From: Spirochaetia bacterium | GTDB lineage: Bacteria; Spirochaetota; Spirochaetia; Treponematales; Breznakiellaceae | NCBI GenBank assembly: GCA_025997715.1 | Contig: BNUY01000049.1 | Location: 1 to 18,119 of the forward strand | DNA: 18,119 nucleotides | Reading direction: 5' to 3' | Shown: one piece after another, positions 6,578 through 14,184 of the stretch | How positions within the stretch are numbered: position 1 is the first letter of the stretch | How the letters are laid out: every line of letters starts with the position of its first letter | Made by a program: the position numbers and the translations under genes | The notes under the pieces: generated by a model | Told to the model about the DNA's origin: nothing | Database searches by the model: none | Seen by the model: only the letters and a program-made list of their open reading frames with translations

Positions 6578-8521
6578 ATGGTGAAAAAGGGTGGTGGTTT
6601 TTATGTTATTTTAATTGCGGCATTCATTGCTTCAATTCTATTTGGAACGTGTGCAAACGGACTGATGGGAGGTATTCTCGGTGATAAATCCGGTGGTGAT
6701 ACTACCGGTGGTAAAGAGCCTGGCGGGACTAATCCACAAGTGGGGCGGTTTTTTCTTGATTCTGACTTGAAGCCGACCACTGCGGTTACTGATACTACAG
6801 CCTTTGCTTACGAAGATTCTGCTCAGAAAGTGCTGGTCACCTCATCGGATAAAGCTGTGGGCTCATCGGTGAATTTTATTCTGCCGGATAGCAATATTGG
6901 TGTTCAGATAAATTTTGCTCAGGATAACCCCTTCCCTTATGGTTTTTCCATTGTTCAAGATGGCGAGCTTGTTGCTGTTGCGGATTTATCTCCGTTTAAT
7001 TATGAGACTCAGCGGTTTTCGATGACTATTCACGATGGTGAAGAGTCTCAAACATTTGAAGAGCTTATATTTAACAAAAATGTCTTGAACGCCTATCAGG
7101 ATGATCCGGGTATCAGCCCCTCAGAAAATATCCGTAACCGGAATCTTTTCACTGCAATGGTACTCTGGTCCGCTATCGACAAACAGTTGCCGGATAATGG
7201 TATAGAGCAAGCGCGGTGGGGTTGGAGCTTGTTTAAAAATGTCGTTAAAGCTGTCGTTCATGTAGCGGCAGAAGTAACAAAATTTGTAGCAAAAGAAGTA
7301 TTTAGTACTGACATTGGACCTTACGTGGATGCTTTTGTGCTGGGTGTAGATATTGGAGTGGATATTATCAGCATAGGAGTAGATGTTTCTGTTGGTTTAG
7401 TAACTGGGGAGTTTGTTAATGTTGGCTTAGATACTATTGGTTTGCTGTTTAAAATTGATGAAGCGGTTCAGATGACAAACCCTCCTGATGCTCCTCAGAA
7501 CGTGAATGTAATTGCGCAGTCTTCAAACAGCGTCCAGATAACATGGTCTCCCTCAGCTAAAGCAACGCACTATTACATTCACCGTGATTCATCAAAAATA
7601 ATGGAAGTTACTTCCACAACCTACATAGACCGTGGAGTCTCTCCAGACACGACTTACTATTACTGGGTAATTGCTGCGAGCAATTTTTATGGAAAAAGTG
7701 GATCTTCAGCTTATTCTGTAACAACACCCGCATTGCCTGCCACACCAACAGCAAATCCTGCTGCCGGGGCGGTTCCTTCCGGCACCGCGATTACACTTTC
7801 CACCACTACGGCGGTGGCAACAATCTACTATACAACCGATGGTACGAGTCCCACAACGGCGAGTACTCAATATACGGCGCCAATTCCAATAAGCATCGCC
7901 ACAACGATTAAGGCAATCGCGGTTAAAAGCAGTATGGGCAATAGCAGTGTATTAACGGCTGCGTATACCATATTGCAGCCGGTTGCTACACCGACTGCAA
8001 GCCCTGCGGCTGGCGCGGTTATTTCCGGCACGGCGATTACGCTTTCCACCACAACGGCGGGGGCAACAATCTACTATACAACCGATGGTACGGGTCCCAC
8101 TACGGTGAGCACTCCATATTCGACACCGATTACAGTAAGCACCGCGCAAACCATAAAGGCCATAGCGGTTAAAAGCGGTATGGGCAATAGTAGTGTATTT
8201 CAAGCTGATTATACCATCATACCTACCGGCACCGCTAAGGTTATTTATACATGGGTGAATGAAAATGCCCAGATTGTCACTTCCGCCGTTTCAACAACAC
8301 TTTCACGGGGAGCAAACGAAAATCTTACCATTAACGTCACGGGCAGCGGTTATTCAGATTACCAGTGGTCCTATAACGGTAGTGTTGTTACGGGGGCAAA
8401 CACCGGTTCTTATACCTTTAACAGTGCGGGAAAAACTAATGGTATCTATAATATTGGGCTCCAGGTAAAAAAAGACAACGCCTGGTATTCGACACTTGTT
8501 ACCATAACGGTAACAAACTAA
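6578..8521 (+). CDS. Surface protein with fibronectin type III domain and two chitobiase-C-type repeats
   Basis: A 647-residue exported protein. The N-terminus (FYVILIAAFIASILFGTC) is a signal sequence with a poor lipobox (FGTC, Cys about 25), so lipidation is uncertain. Then come a Gly/Thr linker, a unique region, and a hydrophobic Val/Gly/Asp-rich stretch at about 247-292 (VLGVDIGVDIISIGVDVSVG). Next are a fibronectin-III domain at about 301-385 (PDAPQNVNVIAQ, ITWSPS, DTTYYYWVIAASN), two 82-residue repeats of the CHB_HEX C-terminal type (388-469 and 470-551; TIYYTTDG, TIKAIAVKS) and an Ig-like C-terminal domain. These domains usually bind carbohydrate or act as spacers in cell-surface proteins. 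The Shine-Dalgarno GGAGG sits only 3 bases before the ATG and 6 before the next codon GTG (6581), so GTG may be the real start. The codon use is visibly more AT-rich than in the flanking housekeeping genes. Confidence 0.8.
   Translation: MVKKGGGFYVILIAAFIASILFGTCANGLMGGILGDKSGGDTTGGKEPGGTNPQVGRFFLDSDLKPTTAVTDTTAFAYEDSAQKVLVTSSDKAVGSSVNFILPDSNIGVQINFAQDNPFPYGFSIVQDGELVAVADLSPFNYETQRFSMTIHDGEESQTFEELIFNKNVLNAYQDDPGISPSENIRNRNLFTAMVLWSAIDKQLPDNGIEQARWGWSLFKNVVKAVVHVAAEVTKFVAKEVFSTDIGPYVDAFVLGVDIGVDIISIGVDVSVGLVTGEFVNVGLDTIGLLFKIDEAVQMTNPPDAPQNVNVIAQSSNSVQITWSPSAKATHYYIHRDSSKIMEVTSTTYIDRGVSPDTTYYYWVIAASNFYGKSGSSAYSVTTPALPATPTANPAAGAVPSGTAITLSTTTAVATIYYTTDGTSPTTASTQYTAPIPISIATTIKAIAVKSSMGNSSVLTAAYTILQPVATPTASPAAGAVISGTAITLSTTTAGATIYYTTDGTGPTTVSTPYSTPITVSTAQTIKAIAVKSGMGNSSVFQADYTIIPTGTAKVIYTWVNENAQIVTSAVSTTLSRGANENLTINVTGSGYSDYQWSYNGSVVTGANTGSYTFNSAGKTNGIYNIGLQVKKDNAWYSTLVTITVTN
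7739..8230 (+). repeat. Tandem 246-base in-frame duplication (two 82-aa domains)
   Basis: Unit 1 is 7739-7984 and unit 2 is 7985-8230, each exactly 82 codons. Both start ATPTA(N/S)PAAGAV, share ITLSTTTA and IYYTTDGT, and continue through KAIAVKS-GMGNSSV. By eye roughly three quarters or more of the residues are identical, and long nucleotide runs are shared (for example CAATCTACTATACAACCGAT). This indicates a fairly recent tandem duplication and a site for copy-number change by slippage or recombination. Confidence 0.85.
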
Positions 8522-8534
8522 AGGGAGGTAAGAC

Positions 8535-10478
8535 ATGAGAAAGTTCTTTATGAAACAGTTTATATGTAGTCTGATTGTTGGGGCAGTGCTCCTAAGCGCC
8601 GCCTGTGATAATCCGGCTTTCCCGCCTGAGTATTTGGAAACGCCAACACCTCCGGGTACCGGCATGGTTCGGGTGAGCTTTTCGGATGGAACAGCGCGTA
8701 CGGTATACCCCGGTAAGGCCTTTGATCACTATGTGTATACCTTTACCAGGGTTGGCGCATCAACGGGGGAGGTAAAGACCCCGGATGCCAACGGGATATT
8801 TACCCTGGAAACCGGAAACTGGAACCTTTCGGTACAGGCCTACGCTAACGCATCTAATACTTCTATTGCAGCAACGGGCAGCACAGCCGCTGCCTTTACG
8901 GTCAGCCAGAATACCTTAACCGACAACATCATGATAACTTTAAGTCCGGCGGTGAGTACGGGGGCGGGAACATTAAACTATACCATCAAGTATCCCGATG
9001 CAAGTGTTATTCAAACCCTTACCTTTACCCAAGTCGGCGGATTGTCTCCCATCAATTTACAAACCGGAGCAGGCACTTCCTCTGCCGGCGGGGTTACTAC
9101 CCTTGCGGGAACAAAGACGGCGGTAAGCGCCGGGTACTACCTGGTTACCGCAATACTAAAAAACAGCACAGACCCGGATCTGACTGCGGGAAGAAGCGAG
9201 GTAGTACATATTTACCATAATCTGAACACCACCGTAAACTTTACCTTCACCACCGCCGAATTCACGGCGGCCATCAATGCCGCAACACCGGCCATCGCCC
9301 CCCAGCCCATTGGCGCGAGTTACAATCAATATTACTCTACAGCCGCTCTTACGGTTGGGGCATCGGTGAACGACGGCGGAAATCTCTCGTTTCAGTGGTA
9401 TAGCAATACCACGAACAGCAACAGCGGGGGAACCGCTATTCCCGGCGAAACCGGCCTAAGCTATACACCCTCTGCCGCCGCAGCGGGGACCTTCTATTAC
9501 TATGTGGTAGTAACAAACACCAACAACAGTGTAAACGGGAACACCACGGCAACGGCGGCAAGCAGTGTTGCGGCGCTTGTCGTAAACAATGCTACCTATG
9601 GCGTAAATCTTAACGTTACCGGAACCCATACGTTCCCGGCGGCAACACATGGCTACACGGCGCAGAGCGCAAAAAGTGTAACCATTACCAATACCGGCAA
9701 TCAGGCAACCGGATCATTGACGGCGGCGCTTTCAGGGACTAATAGCGGGTCCTTTACTCTTTCTACCACTTCGATAAGCAGCATTCCGGTAAGCGGAACC
9801 ACTGCCAATGCCTTTACGGTGGTTCCCAATAACGGACTTGCGATAGGAACCTATACCGCCGTCATTACCGTAAGTGGCGACAATGGCATTACGGCAAACT
9901 TTGATGTCAGCTTTACGGTAAACGGGGTAGGAGTAACCGGAGTAACCATCAATAAGTCATCTTTAAGCCTTGTAGTTGGGGCAACCGAAACCTTGACCGC
10001 CGCCGTAGCGCCGTTAAACGCTACCAATAAAGCCGTAACCTGGTCCTCCAGTAACAGCGGTATTGCCTCAGTAGCGGGCGGCGTAGTAACTGCCGTGGCC
10101 CCGGGAACCGCGACTATTACGGTAACAACCGTAGACGGCTCACGTACCGCAAGCGCGGCCGTAACCGTACCCGCACCGGGAACCCTGGCAATAAGTATCG
10201 GCTTTAACTTCGGCGCAATCACTATCACGGGAAGCGATGGAAACAATATCATTTCCAGGGGCGAGGACATGAGTAAACCCACGAACCTTGCATTAAGCGC
10301 AGCCGGATATTCCAGTGTTCAGTGGTACGTTGACGGCGTCCTAAAGACCGGCGCAACCGGCAACAGCATTACCCTTACTGCCGCCGCCTATGATATTCGG
10401 AACCATTCCGTTACCTTTACCGGTTTTAAGAATGGAATCCCCTATTCACAACTCATACCCTTCGTGGTAGTTCAATAA
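8535..10478 (+). CDS. Modular surface lipoprotein with treponemal head domain, Ig-like region and Big2 domain
   Basis: A 647-residue protein with a lipoprotein signal (SLIVGAVLLSAAC, Cys24). The head domain (about 45-240) has the pattern TARTVYP, Y-x-x-TF, W-x-L-S-V-Q-A-Y, GTLNYTIKYP, GYYLVTAILK and ending SEVVHIYHNL. It is clearly paralogous to the head of the next protein. An Ig-like segment follows at about 249-355 (NLSFQWYSN, FYYYVVVTN), then a repeat-rich beta region. A canonical Big2 domain at about 465-545 (VTGVTINKSSLSLVVGATET, AVTWSSSN, GTATITVTT) and another Ig-like tail complete it. Big2 occurs in adhesins and other surface proteins. A strong Shine-Dalgarno (GGGAGGT) precedes the ATG, 13 bases after the previous stop. 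Thr, Ala, Ser, Asn and Gly dominate, as is common for extracellular repeat proteins. Confidence 0.8.
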   Translation: MRKFFMKQFICSLIVGAVLLSAACDNPAFPPEYLETPTPPGTGMVRVSFSDGTARTVYPGKAFDHYVYTFTRVGASTGEVKTPDANGIFTLETGNWNLSVQAYANASNTSIAATGSTAAAFTVSQNTLTDNIMITLSPAVSTGAGTLNYTIKYPDASVIQTLTFTQVGGLSPINLQTGAGTSSAGGVTTLAGTKTAVSAGYYLVTAILKNSTDPDLTAGRSEVVHIYHNLNTTVNFTFTTAEFTAAINAATPAIAPQPIGASYNQYYSTAALTVGASVNDGGNLSFQWYSNTTNSNSGGTAIPGETGLSYTPSAAAAGTFYYYVVVTNTNNSVNGNTTATAASSVAALVVNNATYGVNLNVTGTHTFPAATHGYTAQSAKSVTITNTGNQATGSLTAALSGTNSGSFTLSTTSISSIPVSGTTANAFTVVPNNGLAIGTYTAVITVSGDNGITANFDVSFTVNGVGVTGVTINKSSLSLVVGATETLTAAVAPLNATNKAVTWSSSNSGIASVAGGVVTAVAPGTATITVTTVDGSRTASAAVTVPAPGTLAISIGFNFGAITITGSDGNNIISRGEDMSKPTNLALSAAGYSSVQWYVDGVLKTGATGNSITLTAAAYDIRNHSVTFTGFKNGIPYSQLIPFVVVQ

Positions 10479-10487
10479 GGAGCAAGC

Positions 10488-12428
10488 ATGAAAACGTTCA
10501 ACATGAAACATGTTAGGTATACCGTAGGCTTAGTCCTGTTGGCGGGTATCCTCGCCCTTTCCGGATGCGTCGGTCCCTTGAGTCCGAAACCGGTAGATAA
10601 TAGCAGCAACGGCAATGGACTATTAACCATTACCCTTGGCGATACCGCCAAGGGTGGTCAGACAGCGCGAACCCTGTATCCGGCGGTTACCGGTTTCCAG
10701 TCCTATGTAATAAGCTTTTCCCACGGATCGAGAAGCCACGCCAATGAAACATTTGCCCCCGGCGAAACTATCACCGTGGCGTTGGATACCGACGCGTCGC
10801 CCTGGACGATCACCGTTACGGCGTATACCGGTACGGGGGGAAGCGGAACAGCGGCGGCCAGCGGGAGCGAATCAGTAACCATGAACGGGAACGCGCAAAC
10901 AGCAAATATCACCCTTACCCCCATTACCGGCGGCGGTACGCAGGGGACATTCAGCTATTCCATCGCGTTCCCCAGTACCATCAGTTCCGCTGCCTTGACC
11001 ATTACCACCGCTACAGGCGGGGCGGTAACAGGCGGGACTATTACGGCAAGTTCCGGCAATATAAGCGCCGGGACACTGAACGGAACACTCAGCCTTGATG
11101 CGGGGTACTACTTCATGAACCTTAATCTGGTAAATGACACCCTTGAGGCGGGCAAAACCGAGGTGGTACACATCTACCCGGGCCTGACCACGGCGGCTGT
11201 TTATTCATTTACCAATGATGACCTGCTCCCCGTTCTTTACGGTACGGTAAGTACCACCGGAGGGAGTACCCCAAACCCTTCTGTTGGGCAAACACTGACA
11301 GCGGTTACCACCAGCCTTGAAGGAACCACCACCCTTTCCTATCAATGGAAGCGGGGCGATACGGCTGATGGTACGTTTACGAACATTACCACCAACGGAA
11401 CCGGCACAAGCTATACCCTAACCGCTGCGGATACAGGTAAATATATCCTGGTAGCAGTTAGCCGTGCGGGCTATTCCGGAAGTATAAACAGTCCGGTTGT
11501 CTATGTGGACGACATCATCATTAATGAATCTAATCTGGACCAGATGCAATCACTTATCGCAGCAGCAGCGGCGGTAGGCGGTGGAACGAGCCAAGCTGAT
11601 CCCATCGTGGTCAAAGTAACAATCGCCAACGCAAGCCTGCTTTCGGGAACCAATAGCCAGGGTACTGATCCCCTGCACAAGCTTTTTGACGCAATTCCCA
11701 GCGGAAAATATGTTAGTTACGATCTGAGCGACAGTACCTTCACCACTATTGCAGATATATCATCGCAATCCATCACTGTTGCCAGAACAAATAGAGCCTA
11801 TTTTGCGTTCATTACCTTACCCAATACGCTGACATCTATCGGCACCTATGTGTTCAAGGACTCTAGTGGCTTGATCTCGGTTGCTATCCCAAATAGTGTT
11901 ACCTCTATCGGCAGTCTGGCATTCCAATATTGTAATAGCCTCACGTCAATAACAGTGGACAGCGGCAATAGTCACTATAAGAGTATTGATGGGGTATTAT
12001 TTAATAAAGCAGGTACCACTTTGATAAAATACCCAGGAGGCAAGACCGGCGCATACACCATACCGGCTGGTGTTTCTTCTATCGGCCAATGGGCATTCGC
12101 AGCGTGTCATGGCTTGACATCGGTTACCAAACCGAATAGCGTAACCTCTATCGGCAGTCAGGCATTCGCATTGTGTTATGGCTTGACCTCGGTTACCATA
12201 CCGAACAGCGTTACCCTTATCGGTTCTCAGGTATTTGTTGATTGTGTCAGCCTTACATCGGTGATTATGCAACCTTCTGTGCCGCCCACACTTAGCAGTA
12301 ATACGTTTGAGTTCGTCCCCGCAAGCCTCAAAATTAAGGTGACGAGCGGGCTGTTGGCGGCGTATACCACAAACAACACGGTGGATGGGTGGACGGCGGA
12401 TATTAAGGCGAAGGTAGAGGTGGAGTAG
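10488..12428 (+). CDS. BspA-type leucine-rich-repeat surface lipoprotein
   Basis: A 646-residue lipoprotein (GLVLLAGILALSGC, Cys27, a good lipobox). The head domain (about 42-245) repeats the layout of the preceding protein: TARTLYP, YVISFS, WTITVTAYTG, GTFSYSIAFP, GYYFMNLNLV and EVVHIYPGL. An Ig-like segment (about 255-340, LSYQWKRGDTADGTF) follows. From about 440 to 600 come 23-residue TpLRR/LRR_5 repeats with the consensus LTSVTIPNSVTSIGSQAFA. They are interrupted once by the usual BspA insert (DGVLFNKAGTTLIKYPGG). The tail (VDGWTADIKAKVEVE) is the usual BspA terminus. BspA-like proteins of Treponema and Tannerella mediate attachment to host matrix or to other bacteria. An AAGGAG site lies 5 bases before the ATG and it is the last gene of the operon. 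Confidence 0.85.
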   Translation: MKTFNMKHVRYTVGLVLLAGILALSGCVGPLSPKPVDNSSNGNGLLTITLGDTAKGGQTARTLYPAVTGFQSYVISFSHGSRSHANETFAPGETITVALDTDASPWTITVTAYTGTGGSGTAAASGSESVTMNGNAQTANITLTPITGGGTQGTFSYSIAFPSTISSAALTITTATGGAVTGGTITASSGNISAGTLNGTLSLDAGYYFMNLNLVNDTLEAGKTEVVHIYPGLTTAAVYSFTNDDLLPVLYGTVSTTGGSTPNPSVGQTLTAVTTSLEGTTTLSYQWKRGDTADGTFTNITTNGTGTSYTLTAADTGKYILVAVSRAGYSGSINSPVVYVDDIIINESNLDQMQSLIAAAAAVGGGTSQADPIVVKVTIANASLLSGTNSQGTDPLHKLFDAIPSGKYVSYDLSDSTFTTIADISSQSITVARTNRAYFAFITLPNTLTSIGTYVFKDSSGLISVAIPNSVTSIGSLAFQYCNSLTSITVDSGNSHYKSIDGVLFNKAGTTLIKYPGGKTGAYTIPAGVSSIGQWAFAACHGLTSVTKPNSVTSIGSQAFALCYGLTSVTIPNSVTLIGSQVFVDCVSLTSVIMQPSVPPTLSSNTFEFVPASLKIKVTSGLLAAYTTNNTVDGWTADIKAKVEVE

Positions 12429-12462
12429 GGGTTTAATCGGGGAGAAATTAGGAATAAGGAAA

Positions 12463-12528
12463 GTGGCCGACTACAAGGGTATGAGCGGCTGGAGTGACTA
12501 CGCGAGCAAGATACAGGCGGCGCCGTAA
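12463..12528 (+). pseudogene. Orphan 3' end of another BspA-like gene
   Basis: Beginning 34 bases after the LRR gene and in another frame, 21 codons ending in TAA read VADYKGMSGWSDYASKIQAA-P. The pattern (A-x-Y, then W-S-D-Y-A-S-K-I) is the common C-terminus of BspA-family proteins and parallels the end of the intact gene (GWTADIKAKV). There is no start signal of its own. It is best read as the relic of a second LRR gene, or of an earlier 3' end replaced by recombination. Confidence 0.5.
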
Positions 12529-12565
12529 TAAGCGGCGGCCCGCTCCGGTTACGGGGCGGGCATGA

Positions 12566-12600
12566 AGACGGGGCGCCTGGGACACGCGAAAGGCGCTTGG
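12566..12600. repeat. Repeat segment C, copy 1
   Basis: The stretch around CTGGGACACGCGAAAGGCGC matches 13929-13957 imperfectly (CTGGGACGTGCGAGGGAGCG there). In both places it precedes segment B on the plus strand. The rest of 12529-12660 is GC-rich and holds a short palindrome (TACTGCGGCAGTA, 12623-12635) but no credible gene. Confidence 0.4.
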
Positions 12601-12676
12601 TGCCGGATTTGCCCCCCAGTAGTACTGCGGCAGTAATACTGCACAGCTATTGCGGCAGATAGGCGGGGGGCGGAGC

Positions 12677-12807
12677 GGACGGAGGGGGGCGTGGCTGGCC
12701 GAATGCATCCGGTTTCCCTGCATAGGGAGACTGAAAAGCCCCCTGGGGCTGGGCTCCCGGCGCAGATTCCCCGGCAGCATGAGCGCCAGACATGCACCCC
12801 TCCGTCC
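12677..12807 (+). repeat. Structured element A, copy 1 (~131 bases, closed by a 23-bp stem)
   Basis: The left arm 12677-12699 pairs with 12785-12807. Of 23 positions, 20 pair as Watson-Crick and one as G-T (position 15); two are G/A mismatches (12 and 18). Inside the stem lie a second helix ATGC/GCAT (12703-12706 with 12777-12780), a third CCGG/CCGG (12709-12712 with 12771-12774), a hairpin TCCCT-GCAT-AGGGA, and a hairpin AGCCC/GGGCT. The whole element recurs with paired substitutions at 14207-14339. Reading frames through it on both strands look like by-products. The single G-T pair would be G-U if the plus strand is the folded one. Its class is unknown to me. Confidence 0.7.
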
Positions 12808-12825
12808 GTGCTGGTCTGGCTTGTG

Positions 12826-12895
12826 GGTAGCGCCGGGGAGCAGTGATTGTGCGAGGGGAAGAGTGCCGCAAAAGGTTCAAGCCCTTTGCGGTTAA
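12826..12895. repeat. Repeat segment B, copy 1, with complete hairpin
   Basis: GGTAGCGCCGGGGAGCAGTG through GCCGCAAAAGGTTCAAGCCC matches 14002-14093, which has a ~32-base insertion. It ends in a stem CCGCAAAAGG (12866-12875) with CCCTTTGCGG (12882-12891). The T-poor tail makes it a weak terminator candidate at best. Bases 12896-12973 show no gene. Confidence 0.6.
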
Positions 12896-12973
12896 CTCTT
12901 TGATGAGGAGGGAATGAGGGATAGGATGGTGGAAACATTTTATTGTGCGGAAAGCTTTGTGATGGTTTCCCTA

Positions 12974-13522
12974 TTATTGCTTTGCTTCAAGCTCGGCGAT
13001 ACGCCGCTTAGCTTCGGCAAGGGCATGTTCGGCTTCCTCGGCGCGTCGTTCGGCTTTTTCCCGCAGAGTGGGTTCCTTCGGTTTTAGTTCTGGTTTCGGG
13101 CGTATCCACAAAAAGGGATGTTGTTCGGCTTCTTCGACGGGGTCAAGGTCATTATGGTCGGAGGTAACGATAGTACCATGAAAAATAGATGCGGTAGCAC
13201 AAAGGAAACAATCGCCAAGGGGAATTCCGTAGACTACTTTAAACCGCGCCGCTTCATGGAGAAAGGTATCGGTATCCGGTTCAACAATCGTTATGGGGGA
13301 AGCATGAATCTTTCTCAACGCAGCCTGGGCAACATCAGCGTTCATCACTTTCCACCGGTCATAGTACACTTCAAGCAGGTTTGCGCGGTGCATCAAAACG
13401 ATAATTTCACCGGCTTCCGCCTTTTCAAGCAAACCAATGACTTTTTCCGCACCATTTTCAGTATTGAGGACAGCGATAATCGCACAAGCGTCCAGGATAT
13501 AAGACGTATCGTCTTCGGTCAT
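12974..13522 (-). CDS. PIN-domain toxin, VapC-like, with C-terminal helical extension
   Basis: VapC-type toxins are metal-dependent RNases that stop translation by cutting specific tRNA or rRNA. The PIN acidic residues are in place: D11 (YILDACAI), E51 (NLLEVYYD), D104 (IPLGDCFLCATA) and D122 (IVTSDHND), and the chain to about 140 is a normal PIN domain. The final ~35 residues (REKAERRAEEAEHALAEAKR and onward) form a charged coiled coil not found in ordinary ~130-residue VapC proteins; this makes the total 182. The ATG overlaps the antitoxin stop (4 bases), the usual toxin-antitoxin arrangement. A nearly exact copy of the region around this start is found at 14096-14150. Confidence 0.85.
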   Translation of the reverse strand: MTEDDTSYILDACAIIAVLNTENGAEKVIGLLEKAEAGEIIVLMHRANLLEVYYDRWKVMNADVAQAALRKIHASPITIVEPDTDTFLHEAARFKVVYGIPLGDCFLCATASIFHGTIVTSDHNDLDPVEEAEQHPFLWIRPKPELKPKEPTLREKAERRAEEAEHALAEAKRRIAELEAKQ

Positions 13523-13785
13523 AGGCGTTCTCTGCGTTCGCGTTCTTCATTTTCCAATTCAAGCCGCCCGTCTTCGTGGCGCCGTTCCATAAAGGCATCC
13601 AGGGTGTCCCCTGAATCTTTACAAAACCCATACAAAGAACGCCAATCGTCCCGGCTCGTTTTAGGCGGCCTCTGGGGAAAATCAAGGATTACCTCCGTCC
13701 TGCCGCAGGGTACAGTTTCCGGTACCACAAGGTCAAAATGCACTTTCCGGCTCGCCGGAATATCTATGGTTTGTCGCAAGGTCAT
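13519..13785 (-). CDS. VapB-like antitoxin (88 aa)
   Basis: The partner of the PIN toxin: a small protein with a short beta-rich N-terminus (MTLRQTIDIPASRKVHFDLV, then VPETVPCGRTEVILDFP) resembling swapped-hairpin antitoxins, and a charged helical C-terminus (DAFMERRHEDGRLELENEER) likely to neutralise the toxin. I chose the ATG at 13785 over the in-frame ATG at 13848. The former has a GGAGG site 5 bases upstream and the latter lies inside the promoter, upstream of the expected transcript start. The stop overlaps the toxin ATG. Antitoxin/toxin complexes of this type usually repress their own promoter. Confidence 0.75.
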   Translation of the reverse strand: MTLRQTIDIPASRKVHFDLVVPETVPCGRTEVILDFPQRPPKTSRDDWRSLYGFCKDSGDTLDAFMERRHEDGRLELENEERERRERL

Positions 13786-13819
13786 AGGTGCCTCCAAGAA
13801 ACCTACTGGTTTCAAAGCT

Positions 13820-13848
13820 AGTATAGGGGAGATTGCGGCATGATACAA
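13820..13848 (-). promoter_or_regulatory. Promoter of the toxin-antitoxin operon
   Basis: On the minus strand, TTGTAT (13848-13843), a 17-base spacer and TATACT (13825-13820) give a near-consensus promoter with a start near 13813, about 28 bases before the antitoxin ATG. Confidence 0.65.
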
Positions 13849-13925
13849 GGGAATGCTGGGATAGAGAGGGGGTAGCGGCGCTTAACCCTGCCGGTTTTTA
13901 GAGGCGGAGTAGGGAATAGATACCG

Positions 13926-13995
13926 GACACTGGGACGTGCGAGGGAGCGTTAAAGGTGCCTGGGTGCGTTTTAGTGTAAGCCCAGCGCTCCGGCC
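13926..13995. repeat. Repeat segment C, copy 2, with an imperfect hairpin
   Basis: It contains the C-like words (CTGGGACGTGCGAGGGAGCG) and can fold through GGAGCG/CGCTCC and, inside that, CTGGG/CCCAG around an AT-rich loop. It directly precedes segment B copy 2; element A, which separates C and B in copy 1, is absent here. Bases 13849-13925 hold only the toxin-antitoxin promoter side and no gene. Confidence 0.4.
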
Positions 13996-14001
13996 CTCCC
14001 G

Positions 14002-14093
14002 GTAGCACCGGGAAGCAGTGATTGTGCGGACATGATGGTCTGTATGCCCTTAAGATCCGGAGGAAGAGTGCCGCAAAAGGTTCAAGCCCTTTG
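14002..14093. repeat. Repeat segment B, copy 2, hairpin truncated
   Basis: It matches 12826-12888 (GTAGCACCGGGAAGCAGTGA and GCCGCAAAAGGTTCAAGCCC) apart from a ~32-base insertion around 14029-14061. The left stem CCGCAAAAGG is present but the right stem stops at CCCTTTG (14087-14093), where the sequence switches to the copied toxin-start DNA. Confidence 0.6.
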
Positions 14094-14095
14094 AT

Positions 14096-14150
14096 GATAT
14101 AAGACGTACCGTCTTCGGTCATAGGCGTTCTCTGCGTTCGCGTTCTTCAT
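14096..14150 (-). pseudogene. Truncated copy of the antitoxin end/toxin start
   Basis: These 55 bases match 13496-13550 with a single difference. They hold the last antitoxin codons, the ATGA overlap and the first toxin codons. On the minus strand the copied toxin begins MTEDGTSYI and then runs straight into segment B (IKGLEPFAALF), so nearly the whole toxin was lost by deletion. The near identity indicates a recent event. Confidence 0.8.
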
Positions 14151-14184
14151 ACTGGAGAACCTATGCTTAATGGTGACGACCCTA

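Noticed and set aside
6578..12428. Near-identical lengths (647, 647, 646 residues) of three consecutive surface proteins as a sign of triplication
   Set aside because: Their domain orders differ and only the last two share a head domain, so the lengths look coincidental.
12549..12938. Proline-rich minus-strand reading frames through the repeat region, and similar ones at 14082-14332
   Set aside because: They follow the structured repeats (A and B) in several frames at once and have no start signals; the paired substitutions preserve folding, not codons.
13786..13848. Longer antitoxin starting at 13848 (109 residues)
   Set aside because: The extra 21 codons lie over the -10 and -35 boxes of the operon's promoter, while the ATG at 13785 has a proper GGAGG site.
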